DNA of 64,000 nucleotides from Cycas panzhihuaensis (taxonomy: Eukaryota; Cycadophyta), in assembly GCA_023213395.1 (NCBI GenBank), contig CM041465.1, positions 221,347,741-221,411,740 of the forward strand. Direction: 5' to 3'. The notes beneath the pieces were generated by a model. It did no database searches and was not told the DNA's origin. It was given only the letters and a program-made list of their open reading frames with translations. The position numbers and the translations under genes are program-made. Positions 35,873 to 45,822 of this stretch are shown here, one piece after another. Position 1 is the stretch's first letter. The number at the start of each line of letters is the position of its first letter.

Positions 35873-36270
35873 TATTAGAAATAATCTTTATACAAGTTAA
35901 TGCTATCTTTATAAATCTTAATTATTATAAAGTTTATTTAATATCATGTATTTAGTTAAAAGTTCAATGAAATATATGGTTGTTCATTTCAATGAACTCT
36001 ACTCTATCTTCTAGAAATAATTATTCGAGAATCATTCATACATGAGGTTGGCTACATGGATAAGAGATTTGGTTGGAAAAAGATAGAGAGGATGAGATCC
36101 TCATTGTGTAACCATGTAATCTAAAATTCTATTCTTATAAAATTATTATATTTATGAGGTGGTTTTTTCTCCCCCAAAGGGGTTTTCCACCTACCAAATC
36201 ATGGTGTATTGTTTAGTTGTTCCTGCATTTAATTCATTTATGATATTTTGACATTAATGCCTTCTCTCCA
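35873..36270 (+). repeat. 3' LTR of C1
   Basis: Partner of 29356-29762. A 9-bp deletion near 36240 accounts for the length difference. Confidence 0.88.
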
Positions 36271-36320
36271 AATAAAATATAGCATGTATGATTTAAATTA
36301 TACATGTTATATTTTATTTG
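36269..36320. repeat. Near-perfect 21-bp inverted repeat at the C1/G1 junction
   Basis: The left arm 36269-36289 (CAAATAAAATATAGCATGTA...) and right arm 36300-36320 are complementary at 20 of 21 positions with a 10-nt spacer. The left arm starts with the last two bases of the C1 LTR. Confidence 0.9.
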
Positions 36321-36479
36321 GTTTGTTGGTCTTGCCTTAAAATGGTTTCAATAAAAGAAATAATTTTTTTTTCCTTGGAAGTATTTCTAAAAGGTACCTC
36401 CTTTATCTTCTACTATTTTCTATTATTGCATTGTCTTTAAACCACATGAAAAAAGAAAGAAATGAGCCTATATATTTAT

Positions 36480-37060
36480 TATTGGTTAAAGCTAATGAAA
36501 TGATTGATTATATCATTAATTAAAATTAACAAGCTTATTCTGATAAAAGACTCCTTCCAAGGATCCAAGCCTACTTAAGGTGACCATATATATGATCATC
36601 TCACATCTTCTATTAGAGCCCTTAAATTCACCATCAACACTAAGTTACATGTTGAGAACTCTTCTACTCCTAATCTTAAACTAGAAATTAAGGTCATCCA
36701 TTATACTAAGGGGAAGAAATAATAAGAGCCTTTTTCTCCCTCATCAAAGAAGACTCCTTGGTATTCTTGGCATCAAATTGATACCCATGATTAAAATGAG
36801 TGTCATCTTGTTTAAGTAATAGGTCAAAAAGCTCAAAGTAATAATAACCTTACTTCTAAGCCCAATCAAGATTAACTAATTCACAAGGACACCTTGCCTG
36901 ATTATGTTCAAAAGCATGATAAAGATAAAGGAAAAGGAAAGGTTACATCTAAATCTCCTGAAGACTCACAAACAAAAACTCATAGATCTTTGTCACTTTT
37001 TCCTCCTGACTTATTTGCTTTAGATCCATCCCCTTCACCATGAAGGATGGATCCTTCTCC
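36480..37060 (+). pseudogene. G1 gag remnant with zinc-knuckle trace
   Basis: One frame gives SDKRLLPRIQ-like and IYDHLTSSIRALKFTIN segments, then W-Y-S-WHQIDTHD with NECHLV at about 36757-36815, which is the degenerate C..H...H...C knuckle of Tat/Athila-type gag (expected WCxxHxxxTHxTxxC). A lysine-rich linker follows. The long capsid part normally upstream is absent, because only about 200 bp separate this from C1. Confidence 0.55.
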
Positions 37061-38869
37061 TTAGTTGAAGAATTATGGACCATCCTTATTAGGATCTCAG
37101 TAATAGATTTATTGAGAAGTTTCCTAGAGTAATGTCAACTCTTACTTGAGGCCTTAGGGGTCCCTACCCCCAATTCCCCAACAAGTCTCATCCTCTCCTT
37201 TGATCTCTCTATTTTTCCTAATGAGAAGAAGAGGAATCCTAATGATATCCCCCCATTCTATATTTAAATCTATAAAGATAAGATTAACATTTGATGCATA
37301 ATTATCAACAAGGGATCATTAGTGAATGTGATTCCCCTTCATCACATTAAGGATTTAGAGATTTGTAGTTACAAACCTTTTTTAGTGAATTTTCTAAGGA
37401 TATGATAAGAATAAAAAAGGGCCATTAGGGTAGGCCACTCTCTTACTTACCTTAGAAGGGAAGACAGTTAAGGTCGACCTCACCATCATAGACCTTAACC
37501 TAGAATATAATATCCTCTTAGGAAGGCCTTAGATAAATCAAGTATTTGTAGTTTTAATTTTGCTTTTTGGAGAGCTCAAGTTCATTCATGAGAGAGAGAT
37601 CAAGATCATTAAATAAAAGAATAAATCTATCAAGAAATCTATACTTCTCATAGAATTGATCATAGAAGAAGGAGAGCCTTCCAACTCTTCGAACTCTTTT
37701 AAGTACTTCTTCTAGTCATTGGGCTTTGGGTAATAATTTTCCAGAGAGTCCCTTCCAATTCCCTCTTAAGAAGTTAAGTGTGCCAAAATGATCAATACCA
37801 TTTGCTTATAGGAAGGCTTTTCTTCAAGTCAATATTATATAGAAATATTTTAAAGCATATTAGAACCTTTTCCTATGCACACTCTTACATCCTCAATAAA
37901 GACTCTACCCCTTTGCCCTAAGATATGTATGGTGAACTCTAATTGGGCTGTTTAAGACTTAAAATACTATGCCTTCTCTTCTTCACATCATGGCATTAGT
38001 GATGATGCCTTACTTTAGGATAGTCCTCTTTTATCCTAGGAGGCCACCTCATTAAGATCGTCATATCATGAGTTGAATCTCAGATACATCCTTTTCTTAC
38101 ACCACATAAAGAATCTCAAGTCATTACTACACCTACTCCTCATTCTTCTCGATTAGTATGCCTCTCTCATGCTACCACTTTGTCTTCTAATGAGGCATCT
38201 TGTTATGAATATCCTCTCTAGACAACTTGATTTAATTAACATAGTAATAATCTCCTTATGCATTGGTATTTGGATCTCTTACCTCTAAAAGATAAGATAC
38301 TCCCTTCATATAGCTTCCCCATATTGAGTCTAACACAAGGAAGAGAAATTAACATAATCACTACTATCTTCTCTTTGATGAAGGTGATTACTGAAGAGGA
38401 TGTTGCATCTTTTCTCATTCCTATATCTCCTCCTCTAAATCTCTCTCTATTTGATGAGTTTAACTTTGGTTGGATTGTTTAATCAGATTGGAAGTTCCCC
38501 ACTCAAATTAATCTCTCATCTCATGCTTTGATAATCATTAATGTGTTTCCTGTCTAGGACCATGACACCCTTATAAAAATACCTACCAAAATTTACCTCA
38601 TCATCCTCTCTCTCAACCTAAAAGTTCTATCCTTAGAGATATTCTTCATCCTAATCACTTCAAGAATGATTAATCAATCTTGGAGCACTTTATAGGAGTC
38701 ACACTAAGCCTCCCATCTAATCATCATAAGCTTGACTTTGCCAAGTACTTACACCCTAATTCTCGCTTGCCTAGTTCAAATCAATCCTCATAAGACCCTC
38801 CATCTTTTGCAAGTCCTTCCCCTCTCCATTTTTGAATAAGGAAATGCCATACTCATTAGCAAGATAATG
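37061..38869 (+). pseudogene. G1 protease and linker
   Basis: The protease appears as INKGSLVNVIPLHHIKDLEI in shifting frame near 37300-37360, then GKTVKVDLTIIDLNLEYNIL and LGRP at about 37455-37530 (family: D-x-G-S-x-N-V-I-P, then Y-N-x-L-L-G-R-P-W-I). The active-site Asp is not clear. The linker to RT (37600-38869) contains many short frames without recognised motifs. Confidence 0.65.
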
Positions 38870-39770
38870 GATATAAACTTCAAGATCAATGAAAAACTAA
38901 GAATTATAAAGATAGGAGTGGATTACTCACTAAAAGAGGTTAAACAACTTAAAGAACTCTTCTAGGAGTTTGCACTAGTCTTTTCTTGGGACTACAATAA
39001 TATATAGGGTCTTCATCCTAATGTCATGGTCCATAACATCATAATACTCTTGGGGGCTAAACCTAAGACACAAAAGTAAAGACCTATCCATCCCTATATA
39101 TCCACACTTATTAAATAAGAGGTTGAGAAACTATTAGAAGTAGGCTTTATTAGAAGCATAGATTACTTGAAATAGATATCCAATATTGTTCTTATTGCTA
39201 ATAAGAATAGATCAATTTATATATGTATTGTCTTCCATGACATTAATGATGCATGTTCAAAAGATAACTCCTCCCTCCCATTTCTTGATCAAATTTAGGA
39301 CCAAATAGGCAATTGTGAGGTCATGTCCCTCATGGATAGTTTCTAAGGTTATAATAAAATCCTTATCTCACTTGAGGAACATCATAAAATGGCTTTCACA
39401 ACTCCATAGGGAACGTTTTCCAATAAGGTCATGCCCTTTGGCTTGAAGAATACTAGAGCCACTTACTAGTAGGCAATGGCCTTCATATCTCATGACTTGA
39501 TTAGGGTTATAATAGCCATCTACCCTGATGATATGATTGACCTATTTCATTATAGAAAAGATCACATTCATGACTTAATAATGATCTTTAAGTGATGTCA
39601 TAAGTATCGCTTTTCCCTTAATCTAAGCAAGTATGTCTTCACTATCACTTCTAGCAAGATGCTGGGGAATATAGTTTTTCATGATGGTATTAGAGTCAAT
39701 CCCAAAAAGGTAAAGGCTATTATTGAAATGCCACCTTTGTGAAGTCAAAAGCAAGTGAAATATTTCCTAA
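38870..39770 (+). pseudogene. G1 reverse transcriptase
   Basis: Motifs in order: VEKLLEVGFIRSIDY (39120-39166), ANKNRSIYICIVFHDINDAC (about 39197-39255, expected R-V-C-V-D-F-R-D-L-N), FLDQI, SLMDSF (39326), GYNKI, MAFTTP (39389), VMPFGLKNTRATY at about 39427-39467, and the active site IYPDDM near 39519-39536, where the usual V is P. FSLNLSKYVFTITSSKMLGN follows. Stops are mostly TAG/TAA at Trp or Gln positions. The pattern is that of Tat-lineage gypsy elements. Confidence 0.82.
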
Positions 39771-40430
39771 GAAAGTTAGGCTTCCTACAGAGGTTTGTGA
39801 CAAATTTTACATTGAATGCTAAACCTCTTACTAATCTTCTTAAGAAAGGTACTTCCTTGAAATGGACCTTACTTATATAAGAGTCTTTTAATAGGTTAAG
39901 TTAAGCCATAGATTTGGATCCTATTATCTCTCTTCCTATATTTGATAAGCCTTTCATTTTGTATACATTTTTCACTGAGTCCCTTGGGGGAATGCTCACT
40001 TAAGAATATTAGTGTAGTAGGGAATAAGCCATCTATTTTATAAGTAGAACCCTTATTGTTATTGAGCTCAACTACTCCTCTTCAAAGACATAATGCTTAT
40101 CCTTGGTTTTCACAACTAAATTTTTATGTCATTATCTCCTTAATAACACTACTTTCGTAACTGCCTAATCAGACCCCATTTTCCTCTTGCTTACCAAGAG
40201 TGATCTTACTAGGTAAGCTAACAAGTGGGTCCTCCTCTTATAAGAGTTTAACCTATAAATTATCAATTGTAAATCTAAAAAGGGAATTATAGTTGTTGAG
40301 ATGGTGGTTAATACACCTTTATCCAACCTTACCAATTTGATTATCAATGATAAGCTCCCCAATGAGTAAATCTTTCAAGTAGATATCATGCCTTTGGGAG
40401 AGGAATGGTATAAAGAGGTCAAAGCTTACC
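39771..40430 (+). pseudogene. G1 RNase H (gypsy type)
   Basis: A connection segment reads FNRL and PIISLPIFDKPFILYTFF (39919-39972), SLGGMLT, AIYFISRTLIVIELNYSSSK (about 40029-40090), LVFTTKFLCHYLL and ANKWVLLL near 40219-40242, then EFNL. KSKKGIIVVEMVV (40273-40311) corresponds to the 'KGQALADFLA' end of this domain. What follows (INDKLPNE, EEWYKEVKAYLND) leads straight into integrase. I see no additional RNase H between the two. Confidence 0.75.
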
Positions 40431-41242
40431 TCAATGACTAAACCTATCCCCTTAATGCATCCTCTAAAAGGAGGAAATAAGTTAGACCAATTACCCACCA
40501 ATATCTACTCTTTAAAGATGTCCTTTATAAATGCTCCTTTAACAAAGTTCTATTACGATGCCTTTTACCTTATAAGGCTTAGGCTGCCCTAATTGAATGC
40601 CACAATGACATATGTAGAAGGCACTTTGATGGCCAATCCATAGCTTCGTGTGTCCTTCCAATGGGAAATTATTAGCCAATACTATTTAAAGATGTATATG
40701 CATACATTAAAAAAATATAAAAAGTATCAAGCACATGCCACACTGATGCATTGTCCTACCATGCCACTCAAGTTTGTCATATCTCCATGGCCCTTTTCCT
40801 AATAGGGGCTTAACCTCATAAGCTAGATCTAACCTCCATCCTCAAGTAGTCATAAATTTATTTTAATCACTATAAAATACTTTACTAAGTGGATTAAAGC
40901 CATACTGCTTATTACTAAAACTAGGAAAATAATCATAGCATTCATCTTTCATCATATCAACTATAGATTCAGAGTCCTTGGCATCATCATCGTAGATAAT
41001 AGAACTCCCTTCTATAGCTCATAGGTGGATGAATTATGAAAGAAATTCCATATCACTTATCTATGCCTTACCATCCTCAAGCCAGTAGCTAGGTTAAGGC
41101 TTTCAATAAAATATTTGTTAAGATCTTGGCCAAGACAATAGTTGGTTCTCACTATGACTCACACATTTATCTCTTTCTTATATTCTGGGCCTATTAAACC
41201 TCCATTAGAAATGCAAATATAATAACACCATTCTCTCTAGTC
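40431..41242 (+). pseudogene. G1 integrase, N-terminal and core part
   Basis: LLFKDVLYKCSFNKVLLRCL (40507-40566) is the Tat-type start before the zinc domain, followed by ECHNDICRRHFDGQSIA (about 40597-40648). The core gives TKWIKA (40895), then a weakly preserved DNRTPFYS-like segment at about 40998 and SYAL/HPQASS near 41068-41090. The sequence ends with NIITPFSLV exactly at the TAGTC where copia B inserted, and continues at 50413. Confidence 0.78.
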
Positions 41243-41580
41243 TGATGGAGCTGGATGAGCAGAGCAGGACATTAATATGAGAGCATTTTGAGTATAACGA
41301 CACTTTCCGATAAATGGCGGTGTTGATAAACACCTGGGAGGTATTCCCTTCCCTTAAGTAATGAATTTCGGGGAGGCGTCGAGTACCATCACCCTAGCTG
41401 CACAAAAACTAAGGTAAATTCAAAATATATTAAAAAATAATAGTAATACGTACCTCAATTAAGTGGTGGTCAGTCCAGATGGCTGTTGAGTGGCTTAAGG
41501 TGCCCTAGGGGTCCTCAAAGGCGGCTTTGAGGGGCCCTAAGCACTCAGGTATACTTACCACATTGGAATTATTCCCAACA
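41243..41580 (-). repeat. 3' LTR of copia B
   Basis: On the minus strand it begins TGTTGGGAATAATTCC and ends CAGCTCCATCA. It contains the hairpin-forming CCTCAAAG...CTTTGAGG at about 41513-41532. Confidence 0.95.
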
Positions 41581-41582
41581 TT

Positions 41583-42182
41583 CTCCCCCATAAGCCAAAT
41601 GTGTATGACTCCCAAATCATCTCTAAATTTCTCAAATTTGATTTTTCCCAAAGCCTTCATAAAAATATCTATTGTTTGATCTTCTGTGCTGCAATAAGTC
41701 AACTCTATCTTGTCTGCTTATACAAGTTCCTAAATAAAGTGGTATTGAGTTTCAATATGCTTTGTTTTATCGTGGAATACTAGATTTTTGGTCATTTGAA
41801 TAGCGCTTTGATTATCACACCAAATTCTAGTAGGACCTTGATGTTTAATTTGAAAATCCTATAAAAGTCTTCTTAACCAGATTGATTCATAGGCTCCTAA
41901 CACTGCGGCTTTATATTCTGCTTCAGTTGTGGATAAGGAAATGGTATTTTGTTTCATTATACTCCAAGCTACCATTGTTGATCCTATACTAAATACATAA
42001 CCTAAGGTAGGGTTTCTATCATCGACATCACCAGCCCAATCTGAATCTATGTAACTAGTTAACTGAAATTCGGATATAGCTTTGTAGTATAACCCAAAAT
42101 CTAGAGTCCCTTTAAGATATCTAAGGATTCTTTTAGCAGCTTGCCAATGAGATGTCTTTAGATCCTGCATAAATCTAGACAC
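41583..42182 (-). pseudogene. Copia B RNase H
   Basis: The open frame 42182-41859 gives SHWQAAKRILRYLKGTLDFG, then YIDSDWAGDVDDRNP (catalytic Asp), and LSTTEAEYKAAVLGAYESIW (catalytic Glu). Beyond a stop at 41858 the domain continues towards the purine tract: an NQSAI-type segment near 41800, then KTKHIE, and the last frame 41702-41505 (TYCSTEDQTIDIFMKALGKI). Family core residues are present; one stop prevents a continuous product. Confidence 0.88.
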
Positions 42183-42960
42183 AACACTTACCGAATATGT
42201 TATATCTGGTCAAGTAGAAGTTAAATATATTAGGCTGCCAATCAGTTGTCTATAGAGAGTGGGATCAATCGAAGTCGAGTCATCTATCTTAGAAAGTTTG
42301 ATTCTAATTTATGTTGGTATTGACAATGGTTTGCAGTTTGTCATTTTGAATCTTTGTAGAAGATCTAATATATATTTACATTGAGAGATAAATATTCCTT
42401 GTTTATCCTGCCAAACTTCTAATCCTAGGAAGTAATGCATAAGACCTATGTCTGTCATCTTAAATTCCTTACACATAGCATCTTTAAATTGATTTAAAAG
42501 ATGGGAGTCATTTTCAGTATAAATTAAATCATCCACATAGAGTCCTACAATCAATATCAAATTTCCCTTAATTTTGGTGTATAGATTTGGATCTGCTTGA
42601 GATCTTTCAAATCCTTGATCTTTAAGATACTTGTCTATACGGGAATACCAAGCCCTGGGTGCTTGTTTTAGACCATATAGTGCCTTCTTTAACTTGTACA
42701 CTTTGTTTTCTTCCCCTCTGACTTCAAAATTGAGGGGTTGAGTGGCATAGATATCTTCTTTGATATAACCATTTAAGAAAGAACTTTTTACATCCATTTG
42801 ATAAATTGGCTAACCCATTTGGGTAGCTAAACTTATTATCATACGAATAGATTCCATCCTCGCGACTGTGGTAAATGTTTCGGTATAGTCTATTCTTCTT
42901 TTTGGGCATATCCTTTAGTAACTAAACGAGCTTTATATTTATCAATGGAGCCATCGAAGT
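42183..42960 (-). pseudogene. Copia B reverse transcriptase
   Basis: The frame 42797-42309 reads MDVKSSFLNGYIKEDIYATQ, ALYGLKQAPRAWYSRIDKYL, the intact active site LYVDDLIYTE (about 42528-42557), MTDIGLMHYFLGLEVWQDKQ and ISQCKYILDLLQRF. The upstream part (42960-42798) is in another frame (YRNIYHSREDGIYSYDNKFS), so one small frameshift splits RT. Apart from that it looks recently active. Confidence 0.9.
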
Positions 42961-43090
42961 GGAACTTGGTCTTATAGACCCATTTGGTGCCAATAACTTT
43001 CTTCCTTAGTGGTAAATCTACAGGTTCCCAAGTATCATTTTTAATGATGGACTTATATTCCTCTTGCATGGCTTTCTTCCAACACTCATG

Positions 43091-44340
43091 TTAATTAGCC
43101 TCACCAAAGGTTTGAGGCTCATGACTTTTGAGTAACTTGCTCATTAGAGCAAAGTTGACCTTTTGTGAGTGTGTAGATCTTCTATTGTTATCCAATATAT
43201 TTCCTAAGTCATGGTTATGTTGAACCCATTTGGGTAGAGGTTGTGATGGAGGTTGAGATGATGTTACTTCCCTAGTGGGTTCCTGAATATTTCTCCACAT
43301 AGGAGGTACATATTTGGATTTATTGGATGTGTCAAATTTAATGGCAATGTCCTTCTGTTGTTCTTGATTATTTTGGTAGTAGTTGTCTTCTTGAAATTTG
43401 ACATCCCTACTCACTATAACTTTTCTTGATTTTGGATCATAAACTTTGTAGGATTTTAATGATTCACTATATCCAATAAAGATACATCTTACACTATGAT
43501 CATCCAATTTAGTTCTTCTTTGGTCAAGAACATGGGCATAGGCTAAACATCCAAATACCCTAAGGTGATGGATATTAGGTTTATAACCGGTCCATACTTC
43601 TTCTAGAGTTTTTCACCTAAGTGCTTTGGTGGAATATCTATTAAGTAGATAGACGCCTGTATGAACTGCTTCAGCCCAAAATTCATGGCCCAAGTTTTTA
43701 TCTTTAAGCATACATCGTGCCATTTCTACGATAGTTCTATTTTTTCTTTCCGCTACACTATTTTGTTGTGGGGTGTAGGGGTTGGTAAGTTGTCTCCTAA
43801 TCCCATGACGGATATAATAATCCTTGAAGGTATTAGAGGTAAATTCTCCTCCATTATCTAATCTTAGAGAGAGGATATGATATCCACTTTGTCGCTCAAC
43901 GAAGGTTTTGAAGTCAACAAAGTGGTTGAAATCATCAAATTTATATTTTAGAAAGAACACCTATGTCTTTCTTGTAAAGTCATCAATAAATATGAGAAAA
44001 TACTTGGCACCTACTAAGGAGGGAGTAGTCATTGGTCCACAAATATCTGTGTATACTAGTTGAAGTGGGGTAGATGCCCAATGACTAAAATCTGGAAAGC
44101 TTTCTCTATGTTGTTTGCCAAGAAGGCATCCCTCACACAACTCTTTATTAACATCAATAGGGGGTAAACCATTAACCATATATAATCTTTTCATAAGAGT
44201 TAAACTGGTATAGTTAAGATGACTAAAATGTCGATGCCATAAATCACTATCCATAGTAGTTGAGGTTCTAAGGGCATAAGTATTTAAAGGGATGAGGGTA
44301 AGCTTAAATAAACGATCTTTAATCATTATACCTCTAGCAA
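43091..44340 (-). pseudogene. Copia B integrase
   Basis: The frame 44326-43961 carries the HHCC domain: LWHRHFSHLNYTSL and LCEGCLLGKQHR, then TDICGPM with the first catalytic Asp and IFIDDFTRK. After one stop the frame 43960-43613 gives LDNGGEFTS with the second Asp, then QQNSVAERKNRTI with the catalytic Glu, and HEFWAEAVHTGVYLLNR. After another stop the C-terminal part (43507-43091) contains DDHSVRCIFIGYSESLKSYK and VSRDVKFQED. All DD(35)E residues are present. Two premature stops remain. Confidence 0.92.
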
Positions 44341-44740
44341 CAATAGCTTCATTTTATTTTTTGTCTTTGATGACACATTCACTATTGTCAAAAATTACTT
44401 TATAATCTTATCCCATCATCTGTCCTACTGATAGTATATTTTTCCTTAAAGCAAGGATGTATAGAACATTATTCAAGTATTTATATTCACCACCATCAGT
44501 CAATAAGATAATGTTACCTTTTCCAATCGATTCATGAGAAGTATTATCTCTAAACATAATTGACCCTTTTCTATTTGTATCCAAAGTTTGAAATAACTAT
44601 TCTTTATAGGTCATGTGGGTGGAACAACCTGAATCAATATACCAACTATCATCCTCTTCTTCCTTAGCGGAAAAACTAGATAGAAATAACCTTTAATTAA
44701 TTTTAGATTCTAATGAATTTGACGCATGTCCTCTAGGGGT
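44341..44740 (-). pseudogene. Copia B protease
   Basis: The minus strand reads SWYIDSGCSTHMTY at about 44615-44660, the copia aspartic protease site with D-S-G intact, followed by SIMFRDNTSHESIGKGNI and an NILSVGQMM-like end near 44410-44440. A few stops (expected Trp/Gln) occur. Confidence 0.82.
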
Positions 44741-45822
44741 GGTCCATGTTTTAAAAAATACTTATCTTCAGTGTGACTATTTCTATGACAATAAGTATAA
44801 TATAATTGATCTCTTTTTCTATAACTAAGACTTTGACTCCTTGGTTGAGAACGGTCAAGATTGAAAGATCTCCCCCTTTCCTCATAGAATTAAGTATGAT
44901 TGTTTCTTGGTTGGTTATCACGATAGTTCTGAGTTGATCTTGAAGGTTGCGAATTCCCATGACAATGTGGACAGCAAGGATGATTATCAACTTGTCTTCT
45001 TTGGTTTAGATTTCTTGGAGGGTTTTCATGTTGTGGGGGTCCTCCTTATCTGTTTTTGTGAGGAGCTTGGTATCAGGGAGGATCTTGTCTGGTTTTGTTT
45101 CTAGGATTTCCATCTTTTCTCCTTGGAGGAGATTCATTTTATTTTGAGATGCCAGCTTGAGGGTTAGGTTGAATGTTGGACTTTGTAGCAAAGGCATGTT
45201 CTAAAGTTTCATTTGCAGTTTGTTGCTCTTCTATAGACATAAGCATAGCACTAAGTTGTTCTACTTTAAGGGTACTTAGATCTTTTAATATGTTAATACT
45301 GGTAGCTACCATTTCAAAATGTCTTACGGCTCATACACATCTAAGGATTTGTTCAACTACCTTTTGTTCGGTTAAGGTATCCCTAAGTGACCTCATTTGG
45401 TTAACGATATCTTAAACTTTGGTCATGAATTCAGTTACTGATTCGTGAGACATCATACGTAAATTTTTAAACTCACTCCTCAAGTTCTGTAATTTAAAGG
45501 AGGCGGCTCCTTCATATATAAGTTGTAAAGTGTCCCAAGCCTTTTTAGACTTAACGGATTCACTAATTCATGGAAACATGATCTTCTAATATGCAAAAGA
45601 AAGGGCTAATGCTTTGTTATCCTTTTTGACATTTTCTTTGTATATAACTTGTTCTGCATCGGTTGGATTTGATCTCAATTCATTATTATCGGTTCTCACT
45701 ATATTCCACATATCATTTGCTATGGGGATGGGCCTCATCCTCCTACTCCAGTTAAGGAAATTACTTCTATCAAATTTTGGGATAATCATGTTCCCAAAAC
45801 TAAACATCATTTTGAACTAAAG
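44741..45822 (-). pseudogene. Copia B gag
   Basis: The start is at about 45810 (MMFSFGNMIIPKFDRSNFLN, then WSRRMRP). It continues with ENVKKDNKALALSFAY and, in shifted frame, SKKAWDTLQLIYEGAA and LRSEFKNLRMMSHESVTEFM. Pattern and order are those of copia gag (DUF4219/UBN2). Two Cys/His clusters, CCPHCHGNS near 44965 and YCHRNSHTEDKYF near 44750-44790, are degenerate zinc knuckles. Single-base frameshifts split it into several short frames. Confidence 0.82.

Larger units (their letters stand above)
29356..36270 (+). mobile_element. C1: Ty1/copia element with both LTRs, inserted in G1
   Basis: LTRs at 29356-29762 (407 bp) and 35873-36270 (398 bp) differ at about 10% of positions, mostly transitions. 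A degenerate primer site (TTGGTTTCACAACAAG, 29764-29779) follows the first and a purine tract (TTAAAAGGGGA, 35862-35872) precedes the second. Gag, protease, integrase, RT and RNase H occur in copia order on the plus strand, all with many stops. The flanks CAATT and AATAA do not match, so no target duplication is seen. The element lies at the edge of a region where G1 has lost its leader and most of gag. Confidence 0.88.
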
